The notes beneath the pieces were generated by a model that had not been told where the DNA came from, did not search any database, and was given only the letters and a program-made list of their open reading frames with translations. Shown piece by piece: positions 1 to 9,371 of a stretch of 64,000 nt of DNA (position 1 is its first letter; every line of letters begins with the position of its first letter). The stretch spans positions 46,053-110,052 of the forward strand of contig MDLA01000138.1 in assembly GCA_001730015.1 (NCBI GenBank). The letters are read 5' to 3'. The stretch comes from Chromatiales bacterium (ex Bugula neritina AB1). Lineage in GTDB: Bacteria > Pseudomonadota > Gammaproteobacteria > Granulosicoccales > Granulosicoccaceae. Made by a program: the position numbers and the translations under genes.

Positions 1-742
1 TGCGCGAAAAAGTCGCCTTGGCAATCCAGCCGCTCAAGCTCAGATTGTCTGCTTCACGCATGAGCGGCATTGCGTTGTCCAGAAATTCCTTCCCCAGCAC
101 ACCGTGTACTCGATGGCTGCCATCATCGCCATCCGCAACAGCTGGCCAGCTCAGCACCTGCTTGCCATTGTGAGTGAGGGTGAAGCCGACATCCCATGCT
201 GATAATGCAATTTTGCGCACAGCAGCTTCTATGTGATTGAATTCTGTTCTATCGGTTCGCAGAAACTTGCGTCTGGCGGGTACATTAAAAAAGAGATCGT
301 TTACGGTTATCGTTGTTCCGACCGGCCGCGAAGCTGGCCTTGTTTGGGTCTCTCCGGTACTGCTGTCAAAACTGATTTCCACCGCATGGTCCTGTCCTTC
401 CGGTCTGGTGCAGATAGACATACGTGAAACCGCCGAAATACTCGATAACGCTTCTCCGCGAAATCCCATAGTACGAACGGCTGTCAGATCATCGAGTGAA
501 GCAATTTTACTGGTGGCGTGTCGTTGCATGGCTAACGGCAACTCATCCACTGCTATGCCGCAGCCGTCGTCGCGAATTTTTATCATTCGAACGCCGCCGG
601 CCTCCAGTTCTATTTCGATCCGGCTGGCACCGGCATCTATACAGTTTTCGAGCAATTCTTTGACTATCGAGGAGGGCCGATCAATCACTTCGCCAGCGGC
701 AATCTGGTTTATCAGATGATCAGGAAGTTGTTGGATTGGCAT
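1..742 (-). CDS. mutL: DNA mismatch repair protein MutL, N-terminal part (cut by window edge)
   Basis: MutL is the ATP-dependent linker of methyl-directed mismatch repair, coupling MutS to the downstream nuclease and helicase. The reverse strand encodes a GHKL ATPase domain. It starts MPIQQLPDHLINQIAAGEV, with the ATP-binding Asn/Glu region (VKELLENCIDAGA), then DDGCGI and GFRGEALSSI, all diagnostic of MutL. About 247 residues are present; the rest lies beyond position 1, so the C-terminal dimerisation/endonuclease domain cannot be judged. An in-frame ATG also exists three codons upstream (751); I prefer 742 because it gives the usual MutL N-terminus. It is the last visible gene of the run tsaE-amiB-mutL, an order conserved in gammaproteobacteria. 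Identification is secure. Confidence 0.97.
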   Translation of the reverse strand, partial: MPIQQLPDHLINQIAAGEVIDRPSSIVKELLENCIDAGASRIEIELEAGGVRMIKIRDDGCGIAVDELPLAMQRHATSKIASLDDLTAVRTMGFRGEALSSISAVSRMSICTRPEGQDHAVEISFDSSTGETQTRPASRPVGTTITVNDLFFNVPARRKFLRTDRTEFNHIEAAVRKIALSAWDVGFTLTHNGKQVLSWPAVADGDDGSHRVHGVLGKEFLDNAMPLMREADNLSLSGWIAKATFSR

Positions 743-869
743 ATGCCGCATTTCCGGTGAGCAATGCGGTAGTTTACCTCACGCAGACACACAGGGGGCT
801 GCGGAAAAGTAATGTGTAACTGATCATACGCAGAGACACGGGGAACGTGAATCCCTGTGCCAGTGCTAC

Positions 870-2090
870 TTAGCCGCGTTGCTTGCTAACCAGGCTGCCA
901 ATCACTGAATCGGGTGGTGCGTTCGCCATAAAATAGTCAACCACACCATCTGCAAGTGCGCCGGCGAGTTTGCGCTGATGACGGCCTGATCGCAGCTTGC
1001 GCTCTTCCCGCGGGTTGGAAATGAAAGCTGTTTCGACCAGAATCGAGGGGACATCCGGGGCTCTTAAAACAGCAAAGCCCGCCTGCTCTACCTGTGCTTT
1101 ATGCAGGGAATTCACCTTGGCCAGGTGACTCAAAATCACACTACCGCACTCAATACTCGATTCAAGTACCGCGTTTTGCGCCAGATCGATCAAAGTGCGC
1201 GACAACGCCGCACTGCTGTCTCTTACTTCTATTTCACCGAAAAGCTTATCGGCCTGATTTTCCGTGCGCGCCAGCACTTCGGCTGCTTTTGAGCTGGCAC
1301 CTTTATTCGACAGAGCAAAAACTGATGAGCCACTGGCCGATTTTTCCGGGAATGCATCTGCATGAATCGAAACCAGTAAATCAGCTCGGACTGAACGGGC
1401 CCGCCGAACCCGCTCCGGCAGCGCCAGATAGCGATCATCGCGTCGAATCAGCACGGGCTTAAAGCCTTTTCGTCGCCGTAATTTCTTATGCAACGACAGC
1501 GCAACTTTCAGCGTGACGTCTTTCTCCTGAGTTTTGCGATGCCCGATCGCGCCCGGGTCTTTACCGCCATGACCGGCATCTATCGCAATGACGATATCTC
1601 TTAAGTCCGCTGCGTCGACCGGGGTGTCCGTTTCGATTGCAGTTAGCGGAGCCATGCCCAGATCGACGACCAGGCGCTTGCGGTTCGTTCCTTTGAACTG
1701 ATAAACGCGGCTGGATACGTCAGCAGGCGCGCCGTTGACATCAAGCACAATGCGCAGATCATCGTGATTGCGCTTGCCGTAGCGGATGCGGCGCACCGTG
1801 CCACGAGCTTTAAGATCCCGCGACAGCAGTGTTGACACCCGACTTGACGCCAGATCAATCACAATCCGGTTTGGATTCGCCAGTGTAAACACCTTATAAC
1901 CGGTGGGGATCGTATCCAGATCGAGGTGCAGCTTCATTCGACCACGGTCTTCGTGGAAATAAACACCGATAACCTGAGTTGCAGCTGCCTGGACAACGTT
2001 TGGCGCCAGCAACAGTCCTCCGCTCACACAGACGGCTCGGCCGGCAACAGTCAAAAACTGCCGACGATCGTTATTGAGATGTGAAGCCAC
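870..2090 (-). CDS. amiB: N-acetylmuramoyl-L-alanine amidase with AMIN domain (AmiB/AmiC type)
   Basis: Periplasmic zinc amidase that cleaves the stem peptide from muramic acid during septum splitting. The 406-residue product begins with a GTG codon. The N-terminus carries a twin-arginine pattern (DRRQFL, Arg9-Arg10) before a hydrophobic stretch ending near AQA-like residues, so Tat export is likely. An AMIN domain follows (about residues 37-145), then Amidase_3 (about 165-385) with DAGHGGKDPGA, the Glu of TQEKDV and SIHADAF as likely zinc ligands. No LysM domain follows, unlike E. coli AmiB; the Tat signal is more like E. coli AmiC. I use the symbol amiB because of position between tsaE and mutL. 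Family assignment is very sure; the paralogue name is less so. Confidence 0.93.
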   Translation of the reverse strand: MASHLNNDRRQFLTVAGRAVCVSGGLLLAPNVVQAAATQVIGVYFHEDRGRMKLHLDLDTIPTGYKVFTLANPNRIVIDLASSRVSTLLSRDLKARGTVRRIRYGKRNHDDLRIVLDVNGAPADVSSRVYQFKGTNRKRLVVDLGMAPLTAIETDTPVDAADLRDIVIAIDAGHGGKDPGAIGHRKTQEKDVTLKVALSLHKKLRRRKGFKPVLIRRDDRYLALPERVRRARSVRADLLVSIHADAFPEKSASGSSVFALSNKGASSKAAEVLARTENQADKLFGEIEVRDSSAALSRTLIDLAQNAVLESSIECGSVILSHLAKVNSLHKAQVEQAGFAVLRAPDVPSILVETAFISNPREERKLRSGRHQRKLAGALADGVVDYFMANAPPDSVIGSLVSKQRG

Positions 2091-2279
2091 GCTGAAACCC
2101 GTTAAAAGTCAGTTATTATGATACAAATTTGTTACAGTCCGACGACCTTCCTGATCGCGGTAATCTTCTAACAAAGTTAATCATATACTACACAAATTTA
2201 AAGTGATAGTTCACAGTGTAGCTCGTGGAATGTCCTTTGCGTAACGCTTTTATTCTGTCACCTTACAAATGGAACGGAC

Positions 2280-2741
2280 TCACTCCGACCGGGTGATACT
2301 TAATAAGCGGGATCTGTTGTCGTTGTGCTCGATCGAAACCCGCAGGTTGACCAGTCGCTGCAACTCGGGAACCCTCTCAGCCCATTCCACCAGAAGAACC
2401 GGTCGGGCCTGCAGCAAATCGCGAAAACCAATGAATTCCAGCTCTTCGGGATCAACGAGCCGGTAGAGATCGAGGTGGCAGATGGTTGCAGCGTCGAGCT
2501 CGTATTGCTCAAGGAGCGTGTAGGTCGGGCTTTTCACCCTGCCCGAATAGCCACAGGCGCGAATAAAACCACGGCAGAAGGTTGTCTTGCCAGCGCCCAA
2601 TTCACCACTCAGCGCAATGGTCGATCCGCGCAAGGCATCGGCGCTGCTCAGGCTTCGAGCCAGTTCCGCGCCAGCTGTTTCCATTGCTGCCTCACCAAAA
2701 ACAGGCTGTTGTGATTTTTCTAACTCAACAATGCTACCCAT
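2280..2741 (-). CDS. tsaE: tRNA threonylcarbamoyladenosine biosynthesis ATPase TsaE
   Basis: TsaE is the ATPase partner of TsaB/TsaD in making the universal t6A37 modification of ANN-decoding tRNAs. The Walker A motif GELGAGKTT, the downstream SPTYTLLEQYE and HLDLYRL segments, and the LLVEWAERVP segment are characteristic. From the ATG at 2741 the product is 153 residues, the size of the E. coli protein. A GTG eight codons earlier (2765) would give a longer start MVRRIRWP; I judge it less likely. It sits 47 bp after sppA and 189 bp before amiB on the same strand. The 189-bp gap downstream shows no clear terminator. Confidence 0.95.
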   Translation of the reverse strand: MGSIVELEKSQQPVFGEAAMETAGAELARSLSSADALRGSTIALSGELGAGKTTFCRGFIRACGYSGRVKSPTYTLLEQYELDAATICHLDLYRLVDPEELEFIGFRDLLQARPVLLVEWAERVPELQRLVNLRVSIEHNDNRSRLLSITRSE

Positions 2742-2788
2742 GGGCCACCGAATTCGCCGCACCACTAGCTGTGCCCGGCTATGTACTA

Positions 2789-3775
2789 TTAATAGCCGAT
2801 ATTGAGATTACTCAGCCGGCTTACCAGACCACTGGCAAAGCTCACCCCGACACCATCAGTAATCTGGCTTAAGAGGCCATCCTGAGGCGTGAAATTCACC
2901 AGTTTTTCAGCGTCGAATATCTCACGTGCAACGGTCATTTCACTACCGATTTTATCAACCAGACCATTTGCAACTGCCTGCTCACCTGTCCAGATCAGGC
3001 CATTGAAAACATCTTCATCGTCACTGAGTGCATCACCGCGCCCTTCACGCACCACACTTTTGAATTGCTCGTGAATATCGGCAAGCAGCGATTCCATGTG
3101 GTTGACTTCGTCGTCTTTCAACGGTGAAAACGGGTCAAGGAATGCTTTATTGTTGCCAGAGGTGATTAGTCGGCGCTCTACACCGAGCTTCTCCATGGTA
3201 TCCACAAACCCGAAACCGCCGCTGCGGACGCCGATCGAACCGACCAGACTCGCTTTATCAGCAAAGATCTGATCAGCAGCGGCTGCGATGTAGTAGCCTC
3301 CGGACGCACACAGATCTTCAATAACAGCATACAACGGTGTTTCACTGTGTTCGGCCCGCAGTCGACGAACTTCGTCGAAAATGCGGCCGGACTGCACCGG
3401 ACTGCCTCCAGGGCTGTTTATCCTTAAAATAACGCCAGCAGTATTTTCATCTTCAAACGCCGCCTTCACGCCGGCAACAATGCGATCCGCATTGGCCGGC
3501 TCTCCAATGGCAATCGGCCCGCTGACATCGATAATTGCAGTGTGTTTCTCAGCTTCACCGAGTGGAAAGTTCAACAAGCCTTTACCGAATGCGAGTACCA
3601 GAACCGCTGCAAAATACCCGAATCCGAGCAACTTGAAGAAAATACCCCAGCGGCGTGATCGACGCTGCTCTTTGATCGATTCCGTTGCAAGCTTCTCAAT
3701 CACGCTGCGCTCCCACCGAGGAGCCTGCTCCGGTCTGACACGCTCTCCGCGTGCCCATCGCTGATCATTGTTCAT
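2789..3775 (-). CDS. sppA: S49 family signal peptide peptidase, SppA short form
   Basis: Membrane-anchored serine protease that degrades cleaved signal peptides. From the ATG at 3775 (MNNDQRWARGE) it has 328 residues, a single transmembrane segment at about residues 48-66, and an S49 domain. The likely nucleophile is Ser158 in LCASGGYYIA and the general base Lys210 in TSGNNKAFLDP; the 52-residue spacing fits the Ser/Lys dyad of the short SppA type. RINSPGGSP is the oxyanion/substrate segment. A longer frame extends to an ATG at 3826 (MLCFADF), but the shorter start gives the usual cytoplasmic tail. It lies between rluC and tsaE in one co-directional block. Confident family call. Confidence 0.93.
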   Translation of the reverse strand: MNNDQRWARGERVRPEQAPRWERSVIEKLATESIKEQRRSRRWGIFFKLLGFGYFAAVLVLAFGKGLLNFPLGEAEKHTAIIDVSGPIAIGEPANADRIVAGVKAAFEDENTAGVILRINSPGGSPVQSGRIFDEVRRLRAEHSETPLYAVIEDLCASGGYYIAAAADQIFADKASLVGSIGVRSGGFGFVDTMEKLGVERRLITSGNNKAFLDPFSPLKDDEVNHMESLLADIHEQFKSVVREGRGDALSDDEDVFNGLIWTGEQAVANGLVDKIGSEMTVAREIFDAEKLVNFTPQDGLLSQITDGVGVSFASGLVSRLSNLNIGY

Positions 3776-3869
3776 TATTTTGTATCTTTCTGGCTGCAAG
3801 GGCATGAAATCGGCAAAACAAAGCAATCAATGCAACTGCTGTACCCTCAGAATCCCGCCCGGCAGTCTA

Positions 3870-4919
3870 CTATTTCGCGTTTAGCTCATGTCGTACGCGC
3901 TGCCATGAAGGGTCCGTCGGTGCGGCGAAGATAAGGGTTTTAGCGGAACAATCAAGTTTCTTCTTATGATCGTCTGCTGACACCGACTGATCATCCGGCG
4001 CCACCGATGGATCGGGCTGATCAGGCATCCCCGGGAAAACGATCTCACGGGCGTGCAGAAACATCCGCCGCCGCTCGATTTTACTCAGTGACCGGTCGGA
4101 AAGATTGTTCACCAGTCGATTTACCGTCCGGTCCCCGTAGCGCGGATCACCCAGAACCGGGTGGCCGGTATGGGCGGCATGCACCCGGATCTGATGCGTG
4201 CGACCGGTATCAATCTGCACGTCAACCAGCGAGCAGACCGGCCCGGCCTCAATCGATGTAATCAGGCTTCGGGCCGGTTTACCAGCCAGATGATCAACTG
4301 TCACCATGCGATCGCCCGTCTCAGGCTGCCCCTTCAGCAGCGGGGCATCGACTGCGACTGTGTTCTCAAACTCACCAGTGAGCAGCGCTGAATACTGTTT
4401 CCCCACCTTTCCGGCACGCAGTGAGTCCTGAAAATGCACTGCCGATGGCCTGTTCTTTGCGAGCACCAATACACCACTGGTCTCGCGGTCGAGCCTATGC
4501 ACCAGACTGATCGAAGTGTTATCAAACGCTTTGTGGATGGCATCAATCACTCCGAACCTGACACCGGTGCCACCATGAACCGCTAATCCAGCAGGTTTGT
4601 TCAGAACGATCCAGTGAGAGTTCTCTGCTATTACCGACGCTTCAACCTGCTTTATTACAGCAGCAGGTACATGAACACCGACCTCTGTGGTTACGGTCAC
4701 TGGTGGAATACGAATATCATCCCCGACAGAAAGTTTGTACGCCGGTTTGATACGTCCTTTATTCACCCGGACCTGACCCGTGCGAAGTAAGCGATATACC
4801 AGCCCCCGAGGCACTGTTTTAAACAGGCTCATCAGGAAATTGTCAATTCTCTGGCCTGAATGTTCGGGCAAAACGGTGACATGTTGCACCTGGTGAAACT
4901 GCTGATCCGGAGCCGGCAT
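3870..4919 (-). CDS. rluC: 23S rRNA pseudouridine synthase RluC
   Basis: Isomerises uridines 955, 2504 and 2580 of 23S rRNA in E. coli. The 349-residue product has an N-terminal S4 RNA-binding domain (about residues 20-80), the RluA-family catalytic loop HRLDRETSG with Asp144 (same number as the E. coli catalytic residue), and RTHQIRVHAAHTGHPVLGD. The C-terminal ~40 residues after MFLHAREIVFPG are an extension beyond the usual core and look low in structure. It is divergent from rne, as in E. coli, with a 445-bp shared intergenic region. No strong Shine-Dalgarno is seen before the ATG at 4919, so the exact start is slightly uncertain. Confidence 0.95.
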   Translation of the reverse strand: MPAPDQQFHQVQHVTVLPEHSGQRIDNFLMSLFKTVPRGLVYRLLRTGQVRVNKGRIKPAYKLSVGDDIRIPPVTVTTEVGVHVPAAVIKQVEASVIAENSHWIVLNKPAGLAVHGGTGVRFGVIDAIHKAFDNTSISLVHRLDRETSGVLVLAKNRPSAVHFQDSLRAGKVGKQYSALLTGEFENTVAVDAPLLKGQPETGDRMVTVDHLAGKPARSLITSIEAGPVCSLVDVQIDTGRTHQIRVHAAHTGHPVLGDPRYGDRTVNRLVNNLSDRSLSKIERRRMFLHAREIVFPGMPDQPDPSVAPDDQSVSADDHKKKLDCSAKTLIFAAPTDPSWQRVRHELNAK

Positions 4920-5364
4920 GGAAAGAATGTCAGTGGTGTGGTTTGTAGGAAGCTTTGATGGCTGCTATATTACACGTCGGGTTGCAGAAAAACTTTTTAA
5001 TACCAAAGCAATCCGGAGACACAGATTCAAGCTACTCGAGCCCGCTCAGAGGGATCTCGCGTAACAACACTCTCCCGTCCCAAGATACGTTAAGCCAGAC
5101 TGGAACTCTGTCGGCTGGCCGCGGACATGACCTGCACAACAGGCACCGCGGATTTGAAAAAAGGACCAACGAACTCCTGGGTCGGGTACGACAATATTTT
5201 TGTTCGGCACCCAACATACAAGATGGACAATTCTGCTGACATGCAGGGGCACAATACTATGAAAGGAAAGATGCTTCACTTCGCGTAACATAGCGTAAAA
5301 AATCAGAACAATTCAGCAGTTCAAATTGACCAAAGGTGCCGTCCCCTAACAGGACTGAACCTCA
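4920..5364. promoter_or_regulatory. rluC/rne divergent intergenic region and long rne leader
   Basis: A 445-bp gene-free stretch between the divergent rluC and rne genes. In E. coli and relatives the rne mRNA has a several-hundred-nucleotide leader through which RNase E represses its own synthesis; the length here allows the same arrangement. I did not identify a confident sigma70 promoter or resolve a specific autoregulatory hairpin by eye. Small open frames here (for example 4955-5239) lack ribosome sites and look incidental. Confidence 0.5.
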
Positions 5365-8300
5365 ATGAAACGAATGCTAGTAAACGCCACACAACCCGAA
5401 GAACTTCGCGTTGCAATAGTGGACGGGCAGAAACTAGACAACCTGGATATAGAGAATAAAACCAGAGAACAGAAAAAATCTAATATATACAAGGCGAAAA
5501 TAACCCGGGTTGAACCCAGTCTTGAAGCAGCATTTGTTGACTACGGTGCCGAGCGCCACGGTTTTCTGCCATTCAAAGAAATAGCCAAAGAATTCCTGTC
5601 TGACGCCGCCCTGAAAGATGGCGGTCGACCGAATGTTAAAGCCGGTATCCGGGAAGGCCAGGAAATTCTTGTACAAATCGAGAAAGAAGAACGCGGCAAC
5701 AAGGGCGCTGCGCTCACTACTTTCGTCAGTCTGGCCGGCCGTTTTCTGGTCCTGATGCCGAACAATCCTCGTGCTGGTGGCGTAAGCCGCCGCATTGAAG
5801 GCGATGAGCGCTCTGAGCTCAAAGCGGCGATGAATGAACTCGAATTGCAGGATGGTATGGGCATCATTGTGCGCACTGCCGGCGTTGGCCGCACTGCCGA
5901 AGAGCTGCAATGGGATCTCGACTACCAGGTAAAGATCTGGGAAGCCATTCAAAGCGCTGGTGGAAACGAAAAAGCACCGGCACTGATCTACCAGGAAAGT
6001 AACGTTATCGTTCGTGCCTTGCGCGACTATTTCCGCAGCGATATCGGCGAAATACTGATCGACGTACCTGAAGTTCACAATCAGGCACATACGTTCATGT
6101 CGCAGTATATGCCGCACAACCTTCGCAAACTTAAAATGTATACCGACGACGTACCGCTGTTCAACCGGTACCAGATTGAAGGGCAAATCGAGTCTGCCTA
6201 TCAGCGCGAAGTCCGCCTGCCGTCCGGGGGCGCGCTGGTTATCGACCACACAGAAGCATTAATTTCTATCGACATCAATTCGGCCCGTGCAACCAAAGGC
6301 GCCGACATAGAAGAAACAGCAACCAATACCAACCTCGAAGCATGCGACGAGATCGGTCGGCAACTTCGCCTGCGCGACCTTGGCGGGCTGGTGGTAATCG
6401 ACTTCATCGACATGATGTCGCCGAAAAACCAGCGTGCGGTGGAAAACAGCCTGCGAGAGGTCGCCAAGCTTGATCGCGCTCGTGTGCAAATCGGCCGTAT
6501 CTCTCGATTCGGCCTGATGGAAATGTCACGACAACGACTGCGTCCTTCACTTGGCGAGACCAGCGAAATTGTCTGCCCGCGTTGTGTGGGTCAGGGCACT
6601 ATCCGCACTGTCGAGTCTCTTGCACTGCAACTGCTGCGGTTACTGGAAGAGGAAACCCTAAAGGAAAATACCGGCAGAGTGCTGATAAAAATGCCGGTGC
6701 CGGTGGCCACTTACCTGTTGAATGAAAAGCGCGAAGCTATTCGTGAAATTGAAGAGCGCAACAACGCGCGTGCACTGCTGGTTCCGGACATGAATCTGGA
6801 CACACCACACTACGAGATAGAGCGCATCAGGCACTCCGAAAATGACCATGAAGCCGTGCAGCTGGGCTCACATGAGCTGATCAGGCAAACTGCCACAAAC
6901 TATGTTCCGGCGGTAGACAAAGCCGAGATTGTGCAGACTGAAACAGCAGCGGTGCAGACCGTTGTACCTGTAAGTCCCATTCCGGCTCAGACAAACATAT
7001 CCAGCGGGTCTGGCAGTGACAACAGCAATCAAAAAGGGCTGTTGGGGCGCATTGTTGAATTTTTTACCGGAGATAAAGAGGAGGAAGAGGCCAAGCCTGC
7101 CAAACCGGCGCGCGAGCGTAATAGCAACAATCGCAATCGCGGGCAGAAAAACGGCCAGCAACGTCGCAACGGGCGCGGCCAGAGGGATAATCAGTCGCAA
7201 AATCGCCGCAGCAACAACAAGCAATCGAAGAACGCAGAATCAGCAAAGCCGGATAACCGCTCCAGCCAGAATAAAGACAATGCTCGCGACGATAATCGCC
7301 GGCAGAAGCAGGCAGAGACTGATTCTTCTCGTCAGCCCCAAAATAGCGGCGCACCTCAGACTGGCAGTGCCGATAGCAACCAGACCGGCAGCGCAAACGA
7401 TTCTCGAAGAAAGTCGAATTCGAATCGCTCTGGCAACCGTAATCAGCGCAATAGAGGTCGGAATAACACCGACCAGAGAAACAACGAGCAGAAAGCCGGT
7501 GAAAAGAACACTGAGAAAGCCGCTGAAAAGGATACCCGGAATTCACAACAGACCAATGGTCCGCAACGACGCGATAACCGCAACGACAGCCAACGCCGTA
7601 AATCAGCCGAATCAAGCACTGACGTTGCCCTGGAAAGCGTAAGCGATACGGAAACCCCTCAGGCGCAGACTACAAAGGCACAAACAACGCAGGCTGCAGT
7701 ACAGCAGGCAGAGGCAAACACCGCGGCAAGCAGCACGAATGACGGCAAGACGAATCAATCACGCAGCGAACGGCAAACGAGTCGCCAGGCCGGCAACTCC
7801 CGTCGTGGTCGATCAGCCGGAAGCAAACACGAGAACAAGCCGGATAGCCAAAACCGGGATCAGGCACAAAGCCCGACCGATGCCAACACAACTACTGCGG
7901 TTGCGGATAAGAGCACGGATCGAAAGATTAGTGATCAGCCCGCAGCACCGCAATTCGGCGCTGAAGCACCGCCACAAGCTTCAGAACAGCCCGGGAAAAG
8001 CGCTCAGGCAGTATCTGCCGGCAACCCGGTCAGTGCCGAAAGCTCGCGTGTTGAATCAGGCAAACCTGAAGTAGCTTCAGAACAGACTGGCGGGGCTACT
8101 AATCCTGCACCGGAACGAACGGTGGAAAATACACCGGCTCAGGCCACACCAGTTGCAGCATCGAGCGCAACATCGGGCCAGTCATCTACTGAACCATCGA
8201 CTCAGGGAGAAAAGGCCACAACAACGGATGCTACGAGTAGCACTGGTACGAAAACAACTGCCGCGGCACCCTCGAGAGACAAAGAAAACAGTCGTAACAG

Positions 8301-9060
8301 CCGCAATAATAATGGCAATCGCGGGCCACGTGGCAGGTACAGTAGACGCCGCCGAAAGCCTGCTGGTGATAACGTCACCAAAGGAACCGGAAGCGGCCAG
8401 GTTGAAACAGCGCCTGCAGCTGCCAGCCCGGTGCCCGATACCACCGCTACATCCGACCGAAACAACGTTCAGGCAGCAGATAAACCGGGTAATCGCAGTA
8501 CTAATACGGGGCAGGAGACAGGCTCCAATGCGCCGGAATCCAGCACTGACAACCCTGCTCGAAACCCGGAAAATAGCGCGCAGAGTGCACAGACTCAGAG
8601 CAAACGACCAGCACGGAAACCTCAGCGAGCACAAAAAACGCAGCAAGGTTCAGAAAAACAGCGCTCGGACACCGTTGTAAACCCGAAAACAGAAACAGCG
8701 CCTTCACCGGCCGCCGATGCCGCCAGTTCGCAATCGTCGGCTCCTACTCATGTTCGTGTAAGTGACAACGCTGATACAGCCCCGGCCTCCAAGCCTAAAG
8801 CTCCAGTGGCTGAATCCGCTGCGGCAAAGAGCCAGGGAGCAGTGCTGAAACAGGTAGAAACGGTAGCAAACAGCAACCTTGCATCGGAAAGCAAGGCAAA
8901 GGTATCCGCGATGCAGCCAAGCCAGCTGAAAAGTTCGGTACGCTCACTTGCAACCGGACCGTCAACAAACAGTGCCAGCACAGGGTCTGCACAACCTTCA
9001 GAAAGTGCGAAACTTCAGAAGGTCGAAACGAAGCCATCGCCGGACAATCAACCGAGCTAG
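5365..9060 (+). CDS. rne: Ribonuclease E
   Basis: Essential endoribonuclease of mRNA decay and rRNA/tRNA processing, and scaffold of the degradosome. The 1231-residue product has an S1 domain (about residues 37-120), a 5'-sensor/RNase H-like region and a DNase I-like domain with catalytic Asp303 (SIDINS) and Asp346 (VVIDFIDM). The Zn-link is C404-P-R-C407; all these positions coincide with E. coli RNase E. After about residue 525 the protein becomes a long N/Q/R/S/T-rich disordered tail. It contains a likely membrane-binding amphipathic helix at 558-569 ([12 protein letters not shown]) and arginine-rich blocks (about 575-650, 690-760 and 970-1005) suited to RNA binding. The tail, about 700 residues, exceeds that of E. 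coli. Two hairpins follow the stop codon. Confidence 0.97.
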   Translation: MKRMLVNATQPEELRVAIVDGQKLDNLDIENKTREQKKSNIYKAKITRVEPSLEAAFVDYGAERHGFLPFKEIAKEFLSDAALKDGGRPNVKAGIREGQEILVQIEKEERGNKGAALTTFVSLAGRFLVLMPNNPRAGGVSRRIEGDERSELKAAMNELELQDGMGIIVRTAGVGRTAEELQWDLDYQVKIWEAIQSAGGNEKAPALIYQESNVIVRALRDYFRSDIGEILIDVPEVHNQAHTFMSQYMPHNLRKLKMYTDDVPLFNRYQIEGQIESAYQREVRLPSGGALVIDHTEALISIDINSARATKGADIEETATNTNLEACDEIGRQLRLRDLGGLVVIDFIDMMSPKNQRAVENSLREVAKLDRARVQIGRISRFGLMEMSRQRLRPSLGETSEIVCPRCVGQGTIRTVESLALQLLRLLEEETLKENTGRVLIKMPVPVATYLLNEKREAIREIEERNNARALLVPDMNLDTPHYEIERIRHSENDHEAVQLGSHELIRQTATNYVPAVDKAEIVQTETAAVQTVVPVSPIPAQTNISSGSGSDNSNQKGLLGRIVEFFTGDKEEEEAKPAKPARERNSNNRNRGQKNGQQRRNGRGQRDNQSQNRRSNNKQSKNAESAKPDNRSSQNKDNARDDNRRQKQAETDSSRQPQNSGAPQTGSADSNQTGSANDSRRKSNSNRSGNRNQRNRGRNNTDQRNNEQKAGEKNTEKAAEKDTRNSQQTNGPQRRDNRNDSQRRKSAESSTDVALESVSDTETPQAQTTKAQTTQAAVQQAEANTAASSTNDGKTNQSRSERQTSRQAGNSRRGRSAGSKHENKPDSQNRDQAQSPTDANTTTAVADKSTDRKISDQPAAPQFGAEAPPQASEQPGKSAQAVSAGNPVSAESSRVESGKPEVASEQTGGATNPAPERTVENTPAQATPVAASSATSGQSSTEPSTQGEKATTTDATSSTGTKTTAAAPSRDKENSRNSRNNNGNRGPRGRYSRRRRKPAGDNVTKGTGSGQVETAPAAASPVPDTTATSDRNNVQAADKPGNRSTNTGQETGSNAPESSTDNPARNPENSAQSAQTQSKRPARKPQRAQKTQQGSEKQRSDTVVNPKTETAPSPAADAASSQSSAPTHVRVSDNADTAPASKPKAPVAESAAAKSQGAVLKQVETVANSNLASESKAKVSAMQPSQLKSSVRSLATGPSTNSASTGSAQPSESAKLQKVETKPSPDNQPS

Positions 9061-9119
9061 GCAGACTCGTGCAGTCTGCTGTTTTGATCCTGGCAGAATT
9101 AATCTGCCCGGATCAAAAC
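9061..9119 (+). terminator. Tandem hairpins directly after rne
   Basis: Hairpin 1 is GCAGACT/AGTCTGC (9061-9067 with 9073-9079, 5-nt loop) followed by TGTTTT. Hairpin 2 pairs GTTTTGATCC (9081-9090) with GGATCAAAAC (9110-9119), and inside it GGCAGA (9092-9097) with TCTGCC (9103-9108), giving a 16-bp stem with one mismatch. The first has the stem-plus-T-run form of an intrinsic terminator; the second could act in either direction or protect the 3' end. Confidence 0.75.
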
Positions 9120-9133
9120 GAGTAGCCTGTTTA

Positions 9134-9300
9134 GCTAGTGCCCATCCATAAAACGGGGCGTAGCGAGGGTCACTCAGGTGCGTGAGATTTCACCTACCAT
9201 ATGTGGGCGTTTAGTCATTCTAAATAACTACATGTGGTCGATGAAAGATCGCGTGTCCTGAGGGACCCGCAGTAGCGCTGGTTTATGGATGGGCGCTAGC
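9134..9300. repeat. 167-bp imperfect palindromic element (family 2, complete copy)
   Basis: The ends are 19-bp inverted repeats with one mismatch: GCTAGTGCCCATCCATAAA (9134-9152) and the reverse complement of GCTAGCGCCCATCCATAAA (9282-9300). The similarity of the two arms continues inward with gaps (GGGTC.CTCAGG, CG.GA.TTTCA, ACCA.ATGT), so the whole unit can fold as one long hairpin. It has no open frame. It resembles a small non-autonomous mobile or extragenic palindromic element; no flanking target duplication could be defined. Confidence 0.7.
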
Positions 9301-9369
9301 CAGTGCCCGTCCGTAAAACGGGGCGTAGCGAGGGTCACTCAGGTGCGTGAGATTTCGCCTACCATATGT
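9301..9369. repeat. Partial second copy of the 9134 repeat
   Basis: Positions 9302-9369 repeat 9137-9204 directly at an offset of 165 bp, with only three visible mismatches (CAT/CGT, CAT/CGT-type changes in the first 15 bases and TTCAC/TTCGC). The copy stops at ACCATATGT, two bases before the stop codon of guaD. Only the left half is present, so it is a truncated or half-deleted copy. It may supply the 3' end of the guaD transcript. Confidence 0.8.
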
Positions 9370-9371
9370 AG

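Noticed and set aside
4955..5239. 94-residue frame in the rne leader
   Set aside because: No ribosome site or domain; more likely leader RNA.
5434..6249. 271-codon minus-strand frame inside rne
   Set aside because: It is antisense to the highly conserved catalytic part of RNase E and has no ribosome site or domain.
7016..8680. Several long alternative frames over the RNase E tail
   Set aside because: Low-complexity, biased base use in the tail opens other frames; the RNase E frame is continuous through it.
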